From the NCBI RefSeq assembly GCF_001673155.1, contig NZ_LZLE01000088.1:1-49495 (forward strand): a stretch of 49,495 bases of DNA. Reading direction: 5' to 3'. This DNA comes from Mycobacterium sp. 1423905.2 (GTDB lineage Bacteria > Actinomycetota > Actinomycetes > Mycobacteriales > Mycobacteriaceae). A program made the position numbers and the translations under genes. Of the stretch, positions 8,338 to 17,024 are shown piece after piece (positions within the stretch are counted from its first letter, which is position 1; the number at the start of each line of letters is the position of its first letter). The notes under the pieces are model-generated. The model saw nothing but the letters and a program-made list of their open reading frames with translations, was not told the origin of the DNA and did not search any database.

Positions 8338-9675
8338 ATGGATTTCGCCTCATTACCGCCGGAGGTCAACTCCGGTCGACTCTATACCGGTCCGGGGTCA
8401 GCACCGATGCTTACTGCGGCCGAAGCGTGGGAGAATCTGGCGGCAGAACTGTTTTCGGCAGCCGGCTCTTATCGGTCAGTCATCGCCGGGCTCACGGCCG
8501 CTCCGTGGGTGGGTCCGTCATCGACGACCATGGCGGCCGCTGCCGCATCGTATGTGGTCTGGATGAGTGACACCGCCACCCAGGTCGAGCAAACCGCCAG
8601 CCAAGCCAAAGCCGCCGCAGCCGCCTACGAAACCGCTTTCGCGGCTACCGTGCCACCGGAGATTGTGGCAGCCAACCGCGCCCTGTTGATGGTGCTCGTG
8701 GCGACGAACCTGCTGGGGCAGAACACTCCAGCCATCGCCGCCACCGAGGCACAGTACGCCGAAATGTGGGCACAAGATGTCGGCGCCATGTTCGGGTACG
8801 CAGGCTCATCGGCGTTGGCCACTCAGTTGTCACCGTTCAATTCGCCGGTGCGAAATACCGATTCGGCCGGCTTGACCAGTCAGGCTGCCGCCGTCGGTCA
8901 AGCGGGGCAAGCACCAGCAGGCATTGCGCAGAGCACGCTGTCGCAGATTGCCGAGGCCTTCTCTGCGGTGCCGTCGGCGTTGAGCAATATGGTGTCGTTG
9001 GGGCCGATCGGACCCTTGTCGCCGCTGGACATTTTGGATGTGGGTGCCGATTTGATCGCTTTCGGCATCGACGCCCCGGTCTCACCGATCGGTGCGGTGT
9101 CGCTTCCGGTCGACCTGGTCGGAGCCCAAACCGGTTTGCACACCGACGAGATCGTGAGTGGATGGGAAGAGTCCGGTGTGCTGCCCGAGGCGGGAGCCGC
9201 GTCGTCGACATCGACGGTTACCAACGTGGTGTCGAGAATGGTGACGGGAGCTTACGGCGAGGCGAATCTGGTCGGCGGACTGTCGGTGCCGGCGACCTGG
9301 ACCGCCGCAACACCCGCGGTGGCGCCGATAGCGCTGCAATTGCCCGCCGCCAGCATCGGCGCGGACCAGTTGGTGGCGACGGCCGGGTCCAGCACCACGT
9401 TGGGTGATATGGCATTGGCCGGTATGGCCGGGCGTGCGGTGGGTGACACATTGGGCGTACGTTCCCGAGCTCCCAGCAAGGCGGCGACCAAGCAGCATTC
9501 CGCGGCCGCAGCGGCGTCCTCGACCATCGAGGAAAATTCGGAGGTCGTGAACGCCCCGCGCGCAGTGGTCACCGGAATTGCGGCCGAGATTCGCGAGTTC
9601 GCCGAACTGCGCGATCAAGGACTGTTGACCGACGAGCAGTTCATCGAGCAACGCAATCGGCTGCTCGGGCTGTGA
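8338..9675 (+). CDS. PPE family protein (SVP subgroup) with C-terminal SHOCT-like domain
   Basis: A 445-residue protein starting [20 protein letters not shown], the standard PPE opening with PPE at 7-9, followed by the roughly 180-residue PPE helical domain (APWVGPSS turn near 55). GGLSVPATW at 313-321 is the SVP signature. Unusually, after an Ala/Ser-rich linker the last 29 residues (417-445, [19 protein letters not shown] then [10 protein letters not shown]) match the SHOCT short C-terminal domain pattern. PPE proteins are exported by ESX type VII systems, usually as PE-PPE pairs; no PE gene or ESX genes are nearby. No clear Shine-Dalgarno sequence precedes the start, which is fixed by the conserved N-terminus. 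The gap of 88 bases to the channel gene suggests an own promoter. Confidence 0.92.
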   Translation: MDFASLPPEVNSGRLYTGPGSAPMLTAAEAWENLAAELFSAAGSYRSVIAGLTAAPWVGPSSTTMAAAAASYVVWMSDTATQVEQTASQAKAAAAAYETAFAATVPPEIVAANRALLMVLVATNLLGQNTPAIAATEAQYAEMWAQDVGAMFGYAGSSALATQLSPFNSPVRNTDSAGLTSQAAAVGQAGQAPAGIAQSTLSQIAEAFSAVPSALSNMVSLGPIGPLSPLDILDVGADLIAFGIDAPVSPIGAVSLPVDLVGAQTGLHTDEIVSGWEESGVLPEAGAASSTSTVTNVVSRMVTGAYGEANLVGGLSVPATWTAATPAVAPIALQLPAASIGADQLVATAGSSTTLGDMALAGMAGRAVGDTLGVRSRAPSKAATKQHSAAAAASSTIEENSEVVNAPRAVVTGIAAEIREFAELRDQGLLTDEQFIEQRNRLLGL

Positions 9676-9868
9676 GGCCGGGCCGGCATCCCGCGTTGCC
9701 GCCACCCGGTACGTATGAAATCCATTGGCCTACTTGACGTTTGGGCAACCAAATCAATTCCGCACTGAAGTTTTTGCCGAATTGCACAGTTTAGCGGTCA
9801 GGAAACCGGGAAGCGGGTACTAACAAGGGCAAGTTCGAACAGTGATTAACGACGCAACGGAGGCGACA

Positions 9869-10576
9869 GTGACAACACAATCCGGACCCAAGGGTGGCTG
9901 GGGCCTTCAGTTGCGGGCCGTACAGCTCGTCGTTGCCGCAGCGACTCGGGTGGCGCGGCTAGTCCGTCGCACCATCGACCGCGGCGGGCAGGTCGTCGAG
10001 CAGATCGGTATCGCGGACGGGCGATCATCGTCGTCACAGACACCGGAGCTGCCCAGCGGTCAGGGCGCCACCGAGGCGAAGGCGCCCCCGACATCGGCCA
10101 CGCCCGCCGCCCCGCAAAACTCCGATGACGCTGTGGCGGGCCAGAAGCCAGTCAAGACGACACCCGCCAAGAAGGCGCCTACCAAACAGGCACCCGCCAA
10201 GAAAACGCCGGCCACCAAAACTCCCGCCAAGAAGGCGCCGGCGAAGAAGGCGACACCCGACAAGGCACCCGCCAAGACCGCGCCGGGCAGGAAGACGGCA
10301 TCACAAAAGGCACCCGCCAAGAAAACTTCCGCCACAAAGTCTCCCGCCAAGAAGACACCGGCGAAGAAGGCGACACCCAGTAAGGCACCCGCCAAGACGG
10401 CGACGAAGACAACACCAGAAAAGGCACCCGCCAAGAAAACCCCCGCCAAGAAGACGCCGGCGAAGGACGTGGCAGCCAAATCGTCACGGTCGTCAACCTC
10501 GAGCGGCTCGGCGGGCGGTACTCAAGCCAAGAAGTCGGCTACCCCGCCGCGTAAGACGACCGGCGGCACGAAGTAA
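9869..10576 (+). CDS. Histone-H1-like Lys/Ala/Pro-rich repeat protein
   Basis: GTG 9869 is preceded by GGAGG at 5-base spacing; an earlier GTG at 9842 lacks one. The product has 235 residues. Residues 1-50 form an amphipathic, Arg-containing helix region (GWGLQLRAVQLVVAAATRVA). The rest is low-complexity PAKK/TPAKK sequence in about 40-residue repeats, strongly basic and probably disordered. Similar tails occur in mycobacterial nucleoid proteins (HupB C-terminus, Rv3852-type H-NS-like protein) and in the heparin-binding HbhA. DNA compaction is the likeliest role; surface adhesion is an alternative, as there is no signal peptide or transmembrane helix. It is transcribed away from the convergent STAS gene. 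Confidence 0.7.
   Translation: MTTQSGPKGGWGLQLRAVQLVVAAATRVARLVRRTIDRGGQVVEQIGIADGRSSSSQTPELPSGQGATEAKAPPTSATPAAPQNSDDAVAGQKPVKTTPAKKAPTKQAPAKKTPATKTPAKKAPAKKATPDKAPAKTAPGRKTASQKAPAKKTSATKSPAKKTPAKKATPSKAPAKTATKTTPEKAPAKKTPAKKTPAKDVAAKSSRSSTSSGSAGGTQAKKSATPPRKTTGGTK
10191..10465 (+). repeat. 120/114-base in-frame tandem repeats within the H1-like gene
   Basis: The phrase CACCCGCCAAGAAAAC recurs at 10191 and 10425, and with a CACCCGCCAAGAAAAC match at 10311. Unit 1 (10191-10310) is 120 bases, unit 2 (10311-10424) 114 bases, and unit 3 is a partial copy. Units 1 and 2 also share CCCGCCAAGAAG and GCGAAGAAGGCGACACCC in register. All lengths are multiples of three, so copy number changes would preserve the frame. 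Confidence 0.8.
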
Positions 10577-10632
10577 GTGAACTGGGCTGAGCGTCAGCGG
10601 GTTTGACGGGCGGGCGCGCAGGCCGCGTCAGG

Positions 10633-10959
10633 TCAAAGGTCTGCCGTCTCCGGCGCAACGTCGATCGGAACCAGCTCGGTCATTCCGCTCATCCGGAGGA
10701 TCGACATCAACAGCGGGTGGGCGATCAGATGGATGTGGTCCGCCCGCGCGAACAAGGCGTTGATAGCGGCGCTGTCGAGGTACTCCACCGCGCTCAGGTC
10801 GACGGTCAATCGGTCACCGCTGTTCGTTGCGTCCGTGGTGGCGGAAGTCAGGGCCTGGTCGAATGCGTCGATGTTGCTCAGATCGATTTCACCGGCCGCA
10901 ACCAGAACGACTTTGCCGTCGTTCTGCCGAGCAGTGTCAAGGGTGAGCGACGTGGGCAT
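10633..10959 (-). CDS. STAS-domain anti-sigma factor antagonist
   Basis: A 108-residue single-domain STAS protein (RsbV/SpoIIAA type). The core VVLVAAGEIDLSNIDAF and the loop EYLDSAAINALF carry the conserved phosphorylatable serine, Ser63 here. Dephosphorylated antagonists bind anti-sigma kinases and release the sigma factor; kinases inactivate them on the conserved Ser. Its ATG (10957-10959) shares the A of the TGA stop of the upstream phosphatase/kinase gene, so the two are translationally coupled and surely work together. In M. tuberculosis Rv1364c the equivalent domains are fused in one polypeptide; here the STAS domain is separate. The target sigma factor is not in the window. Confidence 0.85.
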   Translation of the reverse strand: MPTSLTLDTARQNDGKVVLVAAGEIDLSNIDAFDQALTSATTDATNSGDRLTVDLSAVEYLDSAAINALFARADHIHLIAHPLLMSILRMSGMTELVPIDVAPETADL

Positions 10960-13532
10960 CAGGTGATCCTCGCGGATAGGTGAACTGTTGTTCCGTCGGT
11001 GTTGGGGTTAATGGTGACCTCTTGCATGAGCCCGCGCATCAGGGTGATACCTCGACCGCGATGCGGGTAGGAAGCGGGCTGCGGCGTCTTCCAGGTACCG
11101 GTGTCGGTGATAGTCAGCTGCACTCGGTCGTCGAGTGCCATGGCGCCGAGGGTGATGGTGCCGCCCGGACTGTGGCGGTGGCCGTGCTCGATGGCATTGG
11201 AGACGGCCTCGCCGGCAGCGATGAGCACATTCATCGTCTGGTCGGGATCCAACCGGGCCCGGGTCAACCAGCGACGCAAGGCAGTGCGGGTCGGTGCCAA
11301 ATGGTTGGGGTGCGCCGGGAACGTCAGCTCCAACGGAGCCGGATGGCGATAGAGCAGCAGGACCACATCGTCCTGATAGCCGCCGCTGGGCGCCAGCACG
11401 GACATGACCTGGTCGGCCAGGTCGTCGAGTTCTGAGGCCCGACCTTCCTTGATGACCGCGGCAACGCGTGACATCCCGTGCTCCAGCGGAACGCGACGGC
11501 GTTCCACCAAACCGTCGGTGTAAAGCGCGAGTGTTGCCCGGGCGGGCATCGCCGCATGCGCCTCCGGGCGGGTCCACCCGGGGCGCATCCCCAACGCAAT
11601 GGTGTGGCCGTCGTCGAGCTTGTGCACCGTGCCGTCGGCGTGAACCAGGATGGGCGGCGGGTGCCCGGCACTGGAGTACACCAACTCACCGGTATCGGGG
11701 TTGAGCACTACGCACACGGCCGTGGTGCATTGGGCACCGGGCAGGCGTGCGGCGAAGCGGTCCATCCCGGATAGCGCAGCACTTGGGCTGGGATTATCGA
11801 ACAGCAGCGCGCGACAGGCGCTACGCACCTGCCCCATCACGGTAGCGGCGGCCAGGCCGTGCCCCACACAGTCACCGACGATCAAAGCGATACGACCGTC
11901 GTCCAGATCGACGATGTCGTACCAGTCGCCGCCCACCTGTAGCGGCGGGCTGGCGGCCTGATAACGCACCGTGAATCCGGTCGGTAAGTGAGCGGGCCCC
12001 AGAATCGCATGCTGCAACGCCAGGGCGGTCTCGCGCTGCTGATCGACTTGGTGCACCCGCTGCAGGCCCTGGCCGAGCCGACCCGCGAGGACGGTCAGCA
12101 AGGTTTGGTCTTCGAGGGTGAACGCTCGTTGTTCGCTCAGATCGATCCATACGACCAGCACGCCCTCGGGATGCTGCAGCGCGATGCCTGCTGTCCCGCT
12201 TCTCGAGGTGTTGGGGCTCAGAAGCTCACCGTCGCGCAGCGAGCTGAGGAGTTGCCGGGTTTCGGGCGGCAGGTCGGCCCACTGCGTGGGCTCACCGACG
12301 GAAACGACCTCCGGGGCGCCGAACACCGGAGCTCTGGTGGACGGTTTGCGGGTCGGGAAAGTGACGGCCAGAACGCGGCGAGCCCGCCAGAGCCGACGCA
12401 ACTCCTCCGCCGCGGCGTGTACGGCGTCATCAAGGGTGGCCGCTTGCGCGAGTTCCTGGTTGAGCGCGTGTTCACGACCTGCGGCCAACGCCAGAGCAAT
12501 GGCCGCGTGTCGGGCGAAGTCGCTGACCAGTTCGAGGTAATCGTTGCCAAAGGGCGGCTGCTGCGGGTGGCGTGCCACGGCAATCACACCCAGCACGGCT
12601 TCGTCGGCGATCAGTGGCATGACGATCGCCGAGCGTTCACCGACATCGGTGAATCCCTCGATCGGGTACTGGAACGAATCGGTGATCAGTGGTTGACCGC
12701 GACGAGCAACACCGCCCGTGGTCGATCCGTCCATCGGAACCTGGCGACCGATCACTTCCGAGGCATACCGGCCGGCCGTCGCGGCCACCACCAGGGTGTC
12801 GACCTCGTCGGCGGGCAGATCAGGCTCCCTGGGAACAAGCAAGATCGCCTGCTCGGCGCCGGCCAATTCGAGCGCGCGATTCACGATGAGCTGCAGCGGG
12901 CCGGTCTGTGGGTCGCCGGAGAGCAGCGCGGTGGTGATCTCCCGACTGGCTTTGGTCCACTTCGCCGATTCGCGTTCTTGCTCGAACAGGCGCGCGTTAT
13001 CAATTGCCGCCGCCGCAGCCGTGGCCAACGCCCGCACAGCGCTCTCCTGCGAGTCGGAGAACACAAAACCGGGCCGGTCGTCGGCCAAGTAGAGCGTTCC
13101 GAAGTCGGCGGCTCGGACGGTGATCGGTATCCCGAGCAGCGCCCGCATCGGTGGTTCGTGTGCCCGCAGCCCTTGCGCCTGCAAGTGTGCGGGCAGATCG
13201 TCGACTCGCAATCCTTCGCCAACCGACAAATCACCGAGTTGCTGGGCGACGGCATCGCCGATCCCCGAGTGCACGAAGGACACCAGGCTGCCGTCGGCCG
13301 CGCGTATGCCCAGCGCCCCGTAGCGGGCGCCGGTCAGCTCTAGTGCCGCATTGACGATCCGCTGCAGCGTGACATCCAAATCGAGATCCGAACCGATTTC
13401 GACAATGACGCGCACCAGCTGTTCCAACTGGTCGCGAGCCGCCACCAGTTCGTCCACTGATTCATGTATTCGGCTGACTAACGAGCGCCGGCCCTGCCAG
13501 GTGAACACGGATTCACCCCGGTCATTGGTCAT
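10959..13532 (-). CDS. GAF-GAF-GAF-PP2C (SpoIIE)-HATPase stress-signalling phosphatase/anti-sigma kinase
   Basis: An 857-residue cytosolic signalling protein. Domains in order: coiled start, GAF 1 (about 40-185), GAF 2 (190-350), a weaker third GAF (365-495), SpoIIE/RsbU-type PP2C phosphatase (515-720; metal-binding GGDWYDIVDLDDGR and GDCVGHGLAAA) and RsbW-like HATPase (740-857; N-box GEAVSNAIEHGH, G-box GRGITLMRGL). The GAF part should sense a small ligand, the PP2C part dephosphorylates the STAS antagonist and the HATPase part phosphorylates it or binds a sigma factor. ATG 13532 is chosen because TAGGTT (13545-13540) lies exactly 7 bases upstream, a leaderless promoter, and because upstream sequence is low-complexity. 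The gene is divergent from the FAD monooxygenase. Confidence 0.88.
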   Translation of the reverse strand: MTNDRGESVFTWQGRRSLVSRIHESVDELVAARDQLEQLVRVIVEIGSDLDLDVTLQRIVNAALELTGARYGALGIRAADGSLVSFVHSGIGDAVAQQLGDLSVGEGLRVDDLPAHLQAQGLRAHEPPMRALLGIPITVRAADFGTLYLADDRPGFVFSDSQESAVRALATAAAAAIDNARLFEQERESAKWTKASREITTALLSGDPQTGPLQLIVNRALELAGAEQAILLVPREPDLPADEVDTLVVAATAGRYASEVIGRQVPMDGSTTGGVARRGQPLITDSFQYPIEGFTDVGERSAIVMPLIADEAVLGVIAVARHPQQPPFGNDYLELVSDFARHAAIALALAAGREHALNQELAQAATLDDAVHAAAEELRRLWRARRVLAVTFPTRKPSTRAPVFGAPEVVSVGEPTQWADLPPETRQLLSSLRDGELLSPNTSRSGTAGIALQHPEGVLVVWIDLSEQRAFTLEDQTLLTVLAGRLGQGLQRVHQVDQQRETALALQHAILGPAHLPTGFTVRYQAASPPLQVGGDWYDIVDLDDGRIALIVGDCVGHGLAAATVMGQVRSACRALLFDNPSPSAALSGMDRFAARLPGAQCTTAVCVVLNPDTGELVYSSAGHPPPILVHADGTVHKLDDGHTIALGMRPGWTRPEAHAAMPARATLALYTDGLVERRRVPLEHGMSRVAAVIKEGRASELDDLADQVMSVLAPSGGYQDDVVLLLYRHPAPLELTFPAHPNHLAPTRTALRRWLTRARLDPDQTMNVLIAAGEAVSNAIEHGHRHSPGGTITLGAMALDDRVQLTITDTGTWKTPQPASYPHRGRGITLMRGLMQEVTINPNTDGTTVHLSARIT

Positions 13533-13720
13533 AGATGCAAACCTAATCCTTAGGTCCGGGCCTTCTTCTTCTGGACGCGCCGCACCCGTGAACCACTTTC
13601 GAGCCGACCAGGGTCGTCGTTCCAGAACCCCATTGCGCCAGCCACGGCACCCTCGCGTACCCACAATTGCTGATGCGCAAACTTCTACCATGGGACTTCC
13701 CGCGACATAAGCGGCACCAC

Positions 13721-13738
13721 TACTACAAGACGTAGTAT
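13721..13738 (+). promoter_or_regulatory. Leaderless promoter overlapped by a perfect inverted repeat
   Basis: TACTAC-AAGAC-GTAGTA (13721-13737) is a perfect 6-base inverted repeat. Its right arm contains TAGTAT (13733-13738), a mycobacterial -10 box 6 bases before ATG 13745. A dimeric repressor bound here would cover the -10 box directly. The repressor gene is not obvious. Confidence 0.55.
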
Positions 13739-13744
13739 CGCGGT

Positions 13745-14815
13745 ATGAGGGTCGGCATCGTGGGAGGCGGAATCGCCGGATTGGCCGCCGCCTTGGCGTT
13801 CCGCAGGCTTGGTCATGAAATAGCTGTGTTCGAGCAGGCCACTGCGTTCACCGAAGTGGGTGCTGGCATCGCGGTGCCGCCGAACGCACTCTCATGCTTG
13901 CGACTTCTCGGTGTGCCCGACACACTGCCGCGACTGCAGGCCCCGCTGCAACCGGCCACCATCGTCAACCAACATGGCCGCGTCCTCGTGCGCGCGCCGC
14001 TAGCCTCGTTGGCCGGGTCGAGACGCGGTGACTTCGTCGTCGCCCATCGCGCCATGCTCATCGAGACGTTGAAGTCCGCACTTCCCGATTGGTGCCTGCA
14101 CCCCGATTCCCGCGTGACCGGTGTGACCGCGGACGGTGTCATCGAAACTGCCGGCCAACATAAACGGTTCGACCTGGTGGTCGGAGCCGATGGCATCAAC
14201 AGCGTTGCGCGCAAGAGCCTATGGCCGCCCACAGCCGTGCGCGGTACCGGCATCACGACCTGGCGTTGGATCGTCGACCGTTCTTCCTATGACGGCGTGG
14301 TCGGAATTTGGGGCCGCACAGCGGAATTCGGTGTATTGCCGATGCCCGGTTACGGCACATACGCCTACGGTGGCGCACGGCCCGGCCACGCGAACCTGGA
14401 TTCTTACCTCGACTGGCCCGACCCGTTGCCCGAGTTGATCGCATCCCGGCAGCCTGGCCGGCTCATCAGCGACGAGTTGCGGGAGATGCGTCCGGTGCGC
14501 AACCCGACCAAGGGGCGTGTCGTGTTGATCGGCGATGCCGCACACGCACTGCGACCGACGTTCGGACAGGGCGCCGCTCTGGCGCTCGAGGATGCGGTGA
14601 CGCTGGCGCGCCTCGGCCCACAGCGTTATGCCAAGGCGCGGCGACGCCGCACGACCGCACTGTACTGGTGTTCACGATGGGGCTCGATGATCACGATGCC
14701 GACCACCAGCGCCGGAGAAGAGTTGCGCGACAACGGTTTGCGGGTCACACCCAACGGATGGTTCGCTTCGGTGGCAGGATTCGCCAGCCGGTGGAAACCA
14801 CCCGTCGGGTTCTGA
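13745..14815 (+). CDS. FAD-dependent monooxygenase (PHBH/salicylate hydroxylase type)
   Basis: A 356-residue class A flavoprotein monooxygenase. It has the N-terminal dinucleotide motif GIVGGGIAGLAAALA, the DG motif VVGADGINSVAR (about residue 140) and the GD motif RVVLIGDAAHALRPTFGQGA (about residue 260), which together bind FAD and NAD(P)H. Members hydroxylate aromatic or related cyclic substrates in the cytoplasm; the substrate cannot be told. It is shorter than typical members (about 380-400) because the C-terminal region is compact, with no sign of a frameshift. The transcript is predicted to be leaderless, with an inverted repeat over the -10 box. It converges with ethA, leaving a 12-base gap. 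Confidence 0.85.
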   Translation: MRVGIVGGGIAGLAAALAFRRLGHEIAVFEQATAFTEVGAGIAVPPNALSCLRLLGVPDTLPRLQAPLQPATIVNQHGRVLVRAPLASLAGSRRGDFVVAHRAMLIETLKSALPDWCLHPDSRVTGVTADGVIETAGQHKRFDLVVGADGINSVARKSLWPPTAVRGTGITTWRWIVDRSSYDGVVGIWGRTAEFGVLPMPGYGTYAYGGARPGHANLDSYLDWPDPLPELIASRQPGRLISDELREMRPVRNPTKGRVVLIGDAAHALRPTFGQGAALALEDAVTLARLGPQRYAKARRRRTTALYWCSRWGSMITMPTTSAGEELRDNGLRVTPNGWFASVAGFASRWKPPVGF

Positions 14816-14827
14816 TCGCGGTAGGTA

Positions 14828-16297
14828 CTAGACGGCTACCGGCGCCCGGTGCTTGCTGAAGCGCAAGGCTTGGTCGGCGACCTTGCCTTGCCGGATCAGC
14901 CGGATGTCAAGCAGGTAGTTCTGCTTGAGCCGCCACGGGGCGTTGGCGCCGGCCTTGGGAAGGGTATCCAGCGCCCGAAGCACGTAGCCGGGCGTGAAAT
15001 CCATCAGCGGACGCTCTTCGACAGAGTCACCCGGGTGTTCGGGCACAAAGGTGTCAAATCCGTTGTCGTCCATGTAGTTCAGGACGCGACAGAAGTACTC
15101 GGAAACCAGGTCAGCCTTAAGGGTCCACGAGGCGTTGGTGTAACCGATGGTGAAAGTCATGTTCGGGATGCCCGACAGCATCATGCCTTTGTATGCCATG
15201 GTTGTGGTCAGGTCGACGGGCTCACCGTTGCGGCGGATCGCCGCGCCACCGAACAGGCGCAGGTTCAAACCCGTTGCGGTGATGATGATGTCGGCGTCGA
15301 GGTGTTCACCGGACGCCAGCTGAACGCCGGTCTCGGTGAACCGCTCGATCGTGTCGGTGACCACGTCGGCTTGGCCCTTGCGGATGGTCCGGAACAAATC
15401 ACCATTGGGCGCCAAGCAAAGTCGCTCGTCCCACGGGTTGTAGCGCGGGTTGAAGTGCTTGTTGACGTCATACCCTTCGGGCAGACGGCGCTTGGCCATG
15501 GTCAGCAACGTCTTGCGCATGTAGTCCGGGTAGCGGCGCGAGAGCTGGTACTGGAACGTGGAGAATAGGATGGCTTTCCACCGATTGGCGATGTAGGCGA
15601 GTTTAGGCGGCAAGTACTTGTTGGCCCTGACGGCGAACGGGTCGATGGCCGGCAGTGAGCCGATGAAGGTGGGTGACCGCTGCAGCATGGTCACATGGCC
15701 GGCACCCGTCTTGACCAGCGCCGGGATCAGAGTCACCGCGGTGGCGCCGGACCCGATGACCACGACCTTCTTGCCCGCGTAGTCCAGGTCCTCCGGCCAG
15801 TGCTGCGGGTGGATGATCGGGCCCTTGAAGTCCTCCGAGCCGAGGAACGTCGGCGAGTAGCCCTCGTCGTAGTTGTAGTAGCCGCTGGCCGCGAACAGGT
15901 ACGAGCTGGTCAGCTTGATGGTCTCGTCGCCCTTGTCGACCGTCACGGTCCAGCGGTTGTCGGCGTCGGACCACTCAGCAGCCGTCACGGTGTGCGCCGT
16001 GCGGATGTGCTTGTCGATACCGAATTCGGCGGCGGTCTCCTTGATGTAGGCCAGAATGTCCGGCCCGTCGGCAATCGCCTTTTCCGACGTCCACGGCTTG
16101 AAGCGGAAGCCGAGGGTGTACATGTCGGAGTCCGACCGGATGCCGGGGTATTTGAACAGGTCCCAGGTGCCGCCGATGTTCTCCCGGCGCTCCAGGATGG
16201 CGTAACTCTTGGAGGGGCAGCGCTCCTGTAGGTGCCACGCGGCGCTGATGCCGGAGATGCCGGCGCCCACAATCAACACGTCGAGGTGTTCGGTCAT
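14828..16297 (-). CDS. ethA: Baeyer-Villiger monooxygenase EthA (ethionamide activator)
   Basis: A 489-residue protein, the same length as M. tuberculosis EthA, and alignable with it from MTEHLDV to the C-terminus by memory. Motifs: FAD-binding VGAGISGISAAWHL, GGTWDLFKYPGIRSDSDMY, the Baeyer-Villiger fingerprint FKGPIIHPQHW and the NADPH-binding VVVIGSGATAVTL. EthA oxygenates ketones and S-oxygenates thioamide prodrugs such as ethionamide; its physiological role may involve mycolic acid or cell-wall metabolism. ATG 16297 is chosen over GTG 16306 because TACCGT (16310-16305) lies 7 bases upstream, a leaderless promoter. The divergent ethR starts 77 bases away. Confidence 0.93.
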   Translation of the reverse strand: MTEHLDVLIVGAGISGISAAWHLQERCPSKSYAILERRENIGGTWDLFKYPGIRSDSDMYTLGFRFKPWTSEKAIADGPDILAYIKETAAEFGIDKHIRTAHTVTAAEWSDADNRWTVTVDKGDETIKLTSSYLFAASGYYNYDEGYSPTFLGSEDFKGPIIHPQHWPEDLDYAGKKVVVIGSGATAVTLIPALVKTGAGHVTMLQRSPTFIGSLPAIDPFAVRANKYLPPKLAYIANRWKAILFSTFQYQLSRRYPDYMRKTLLTMAKRRLPEGYDVNKHFNPRYNPWDERLCLAPNGDLFRTIRKGQADVVTDTIERFTETGVQLASGEHLDADIIITATGLNLRLFGGAAIRRNGEPVDLTTTMAYKGMMLSGIPNMTFTIGYTNASWTLKADLVSEYFCRVLNYMDDNGFDTFVPEHPGDSVEERPLMDFTPGYVLRALDTLPKAGANAPWRLKQNYLLDIRLIRQGKVADQALRFSKHRAPVAV

Positions 16298-16374
16298 GAG
16301 CGTCACGGTATCAACATGGTGTTGAGTCAGTCAACGGGGTGTTGAAAAACTCGACATCGAGTAAAGTTAATCGC
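16298..16374. promoter_or_regulatory. ethA-ethR intergenic operator with two face-to-face leaderless promoters
   Basis: The 77-base gap contains three palindromes: TCAACA-TGG-TGTTGA (16311-16325, perfect), TCAACG-GGG-TGTTGA (16331-16345, 5 of 6) exactly 20 bases further, and CTCGA-CA-TCGAG (16350-16361, perfect). The -10 boxes are TACCGT for ethA (16310-16305) and TAAAGT for ethR (16362-16367), each 7 bases from its start codon, so both mRNAs are probably leaderless. EthR of M. tuberculosis binds a 55-base operator cooperatively as several dimers; the palindrome row here fits that mode. Confidence 0.75.
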
Positions 16375-17019
16375 GTGACCACGACTGGCCCCGTCCGCTC
16401 CACCCGCGGTCGACGCTCCACCCGCCCCTCGGGCGACGACCGCGAATTGGCAATCCTGGCGACCGCCGAGCGCTTGCTCGAACAGCGGCCCTATGCCGAG
16501 ATTTCGGTCGATGACCTGGCGAAAGGCGCTGGCTTGTCGCGCCCGACGTTCTACTTCTACTTCCCATCGAAGGACGCGGTGCTGACCGCGCTGATCGATC
16601 GCGTGATCAGTGAAGCCGACCGAAGCGCCGATGCGGCACTGGGCGGTCGAGACGCCGGCGTGGACCCCGCCCGGGTGTGGCGTTCCATCAGCGCGTTGTT
16701 CGCGACGTTCGGCGCCCACCGCCCCGTCACCCTGGCCGGCGCCACGGCGCGCGCCAGCGTGCCTGAGATTGCCGCCCGGTGGTCGACCTTCATGGAGAAG
16801 TGGATCGATTACACCGCCGAGTCGATCGAGTCGGAGCGCGACCGGGGCGCGGCACCGAACACCATTCCCGCCCGCGACCTGGCGATCTCACTGAACCTGA
16901 TGAACGAGCGCACGATGTTTGCCGCCTTCGCCGACGAACCGTCGGCGGTGCCCGCCGAACGGACCGTCGATACCTTGGCACACATCTGGGTGAGCAGCAT
17001 CTACGGCTCCGGGCACTGA
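16375..17019 (+). CDS. ethR: TetR-family repressor EthR
   Basis: A 214-residue TetR regulator that matches M. tuberculosis EthR along its length: RPSGDDRELAILATAERLLE, the helix-turn-helix ISVDDLAKGAGLSRPTFYFY with FPSK, and near the C-terminus LNLMNERTMFAAFADEP and HIWVSSIYG. EthR represses ethA and itself; its long hydrophobic pocket binds small ligands that release DNA. GTG 16375 is chosen because TAAAGT ends 7 bases upstream and because the N-terminus then has the EthR length; an earlier reading from 16339 would run through the operator. The gene converges on the VOC gene with a 5-base gap. Confidence 0.93.
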   Translation: MTTTGPVRSTRGRRSTRPSGDDRELAILATAERLLEQRPYAEISVDDLAKGAGLSRPTFYFYFPSKDAVLTALIDRVISEADRSADAALGGRDAGVDPARVWRSISALFATFGAHRPVTLAGATARASVPEIAARWSTFMEKWIDYTAESIESERDRGAAPNTIPARDLAISLNLMNERTMFAAFADEPSAVPAERTVDTLAHIWVSSIYGSGH

Positions 17020-17024
17020 CCCGA

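Noticed and set aside
10191..10465. CRISPR-like array
   Set aside because: The repeats are in-frame codon repeats of the Lys/Ala/Pro-rich protein; there are no spacers of constant length and no cas genes.
11988..13343. 451-codon plus-strand ORF
   Set aside because: Antisense of the GAF-phosphatase gene; its amino acid sequence is Arg/Gly/Gln-rich shadow with no domain, while the minus frame has clear GAF and PP2C motifs.
13745..14815. FAD monooxygenase as truncated pseudogene
   Set aside because: Shorter than usual, but all three flavoprotein motifs are present in one open frame and the C-terminus is continuous.
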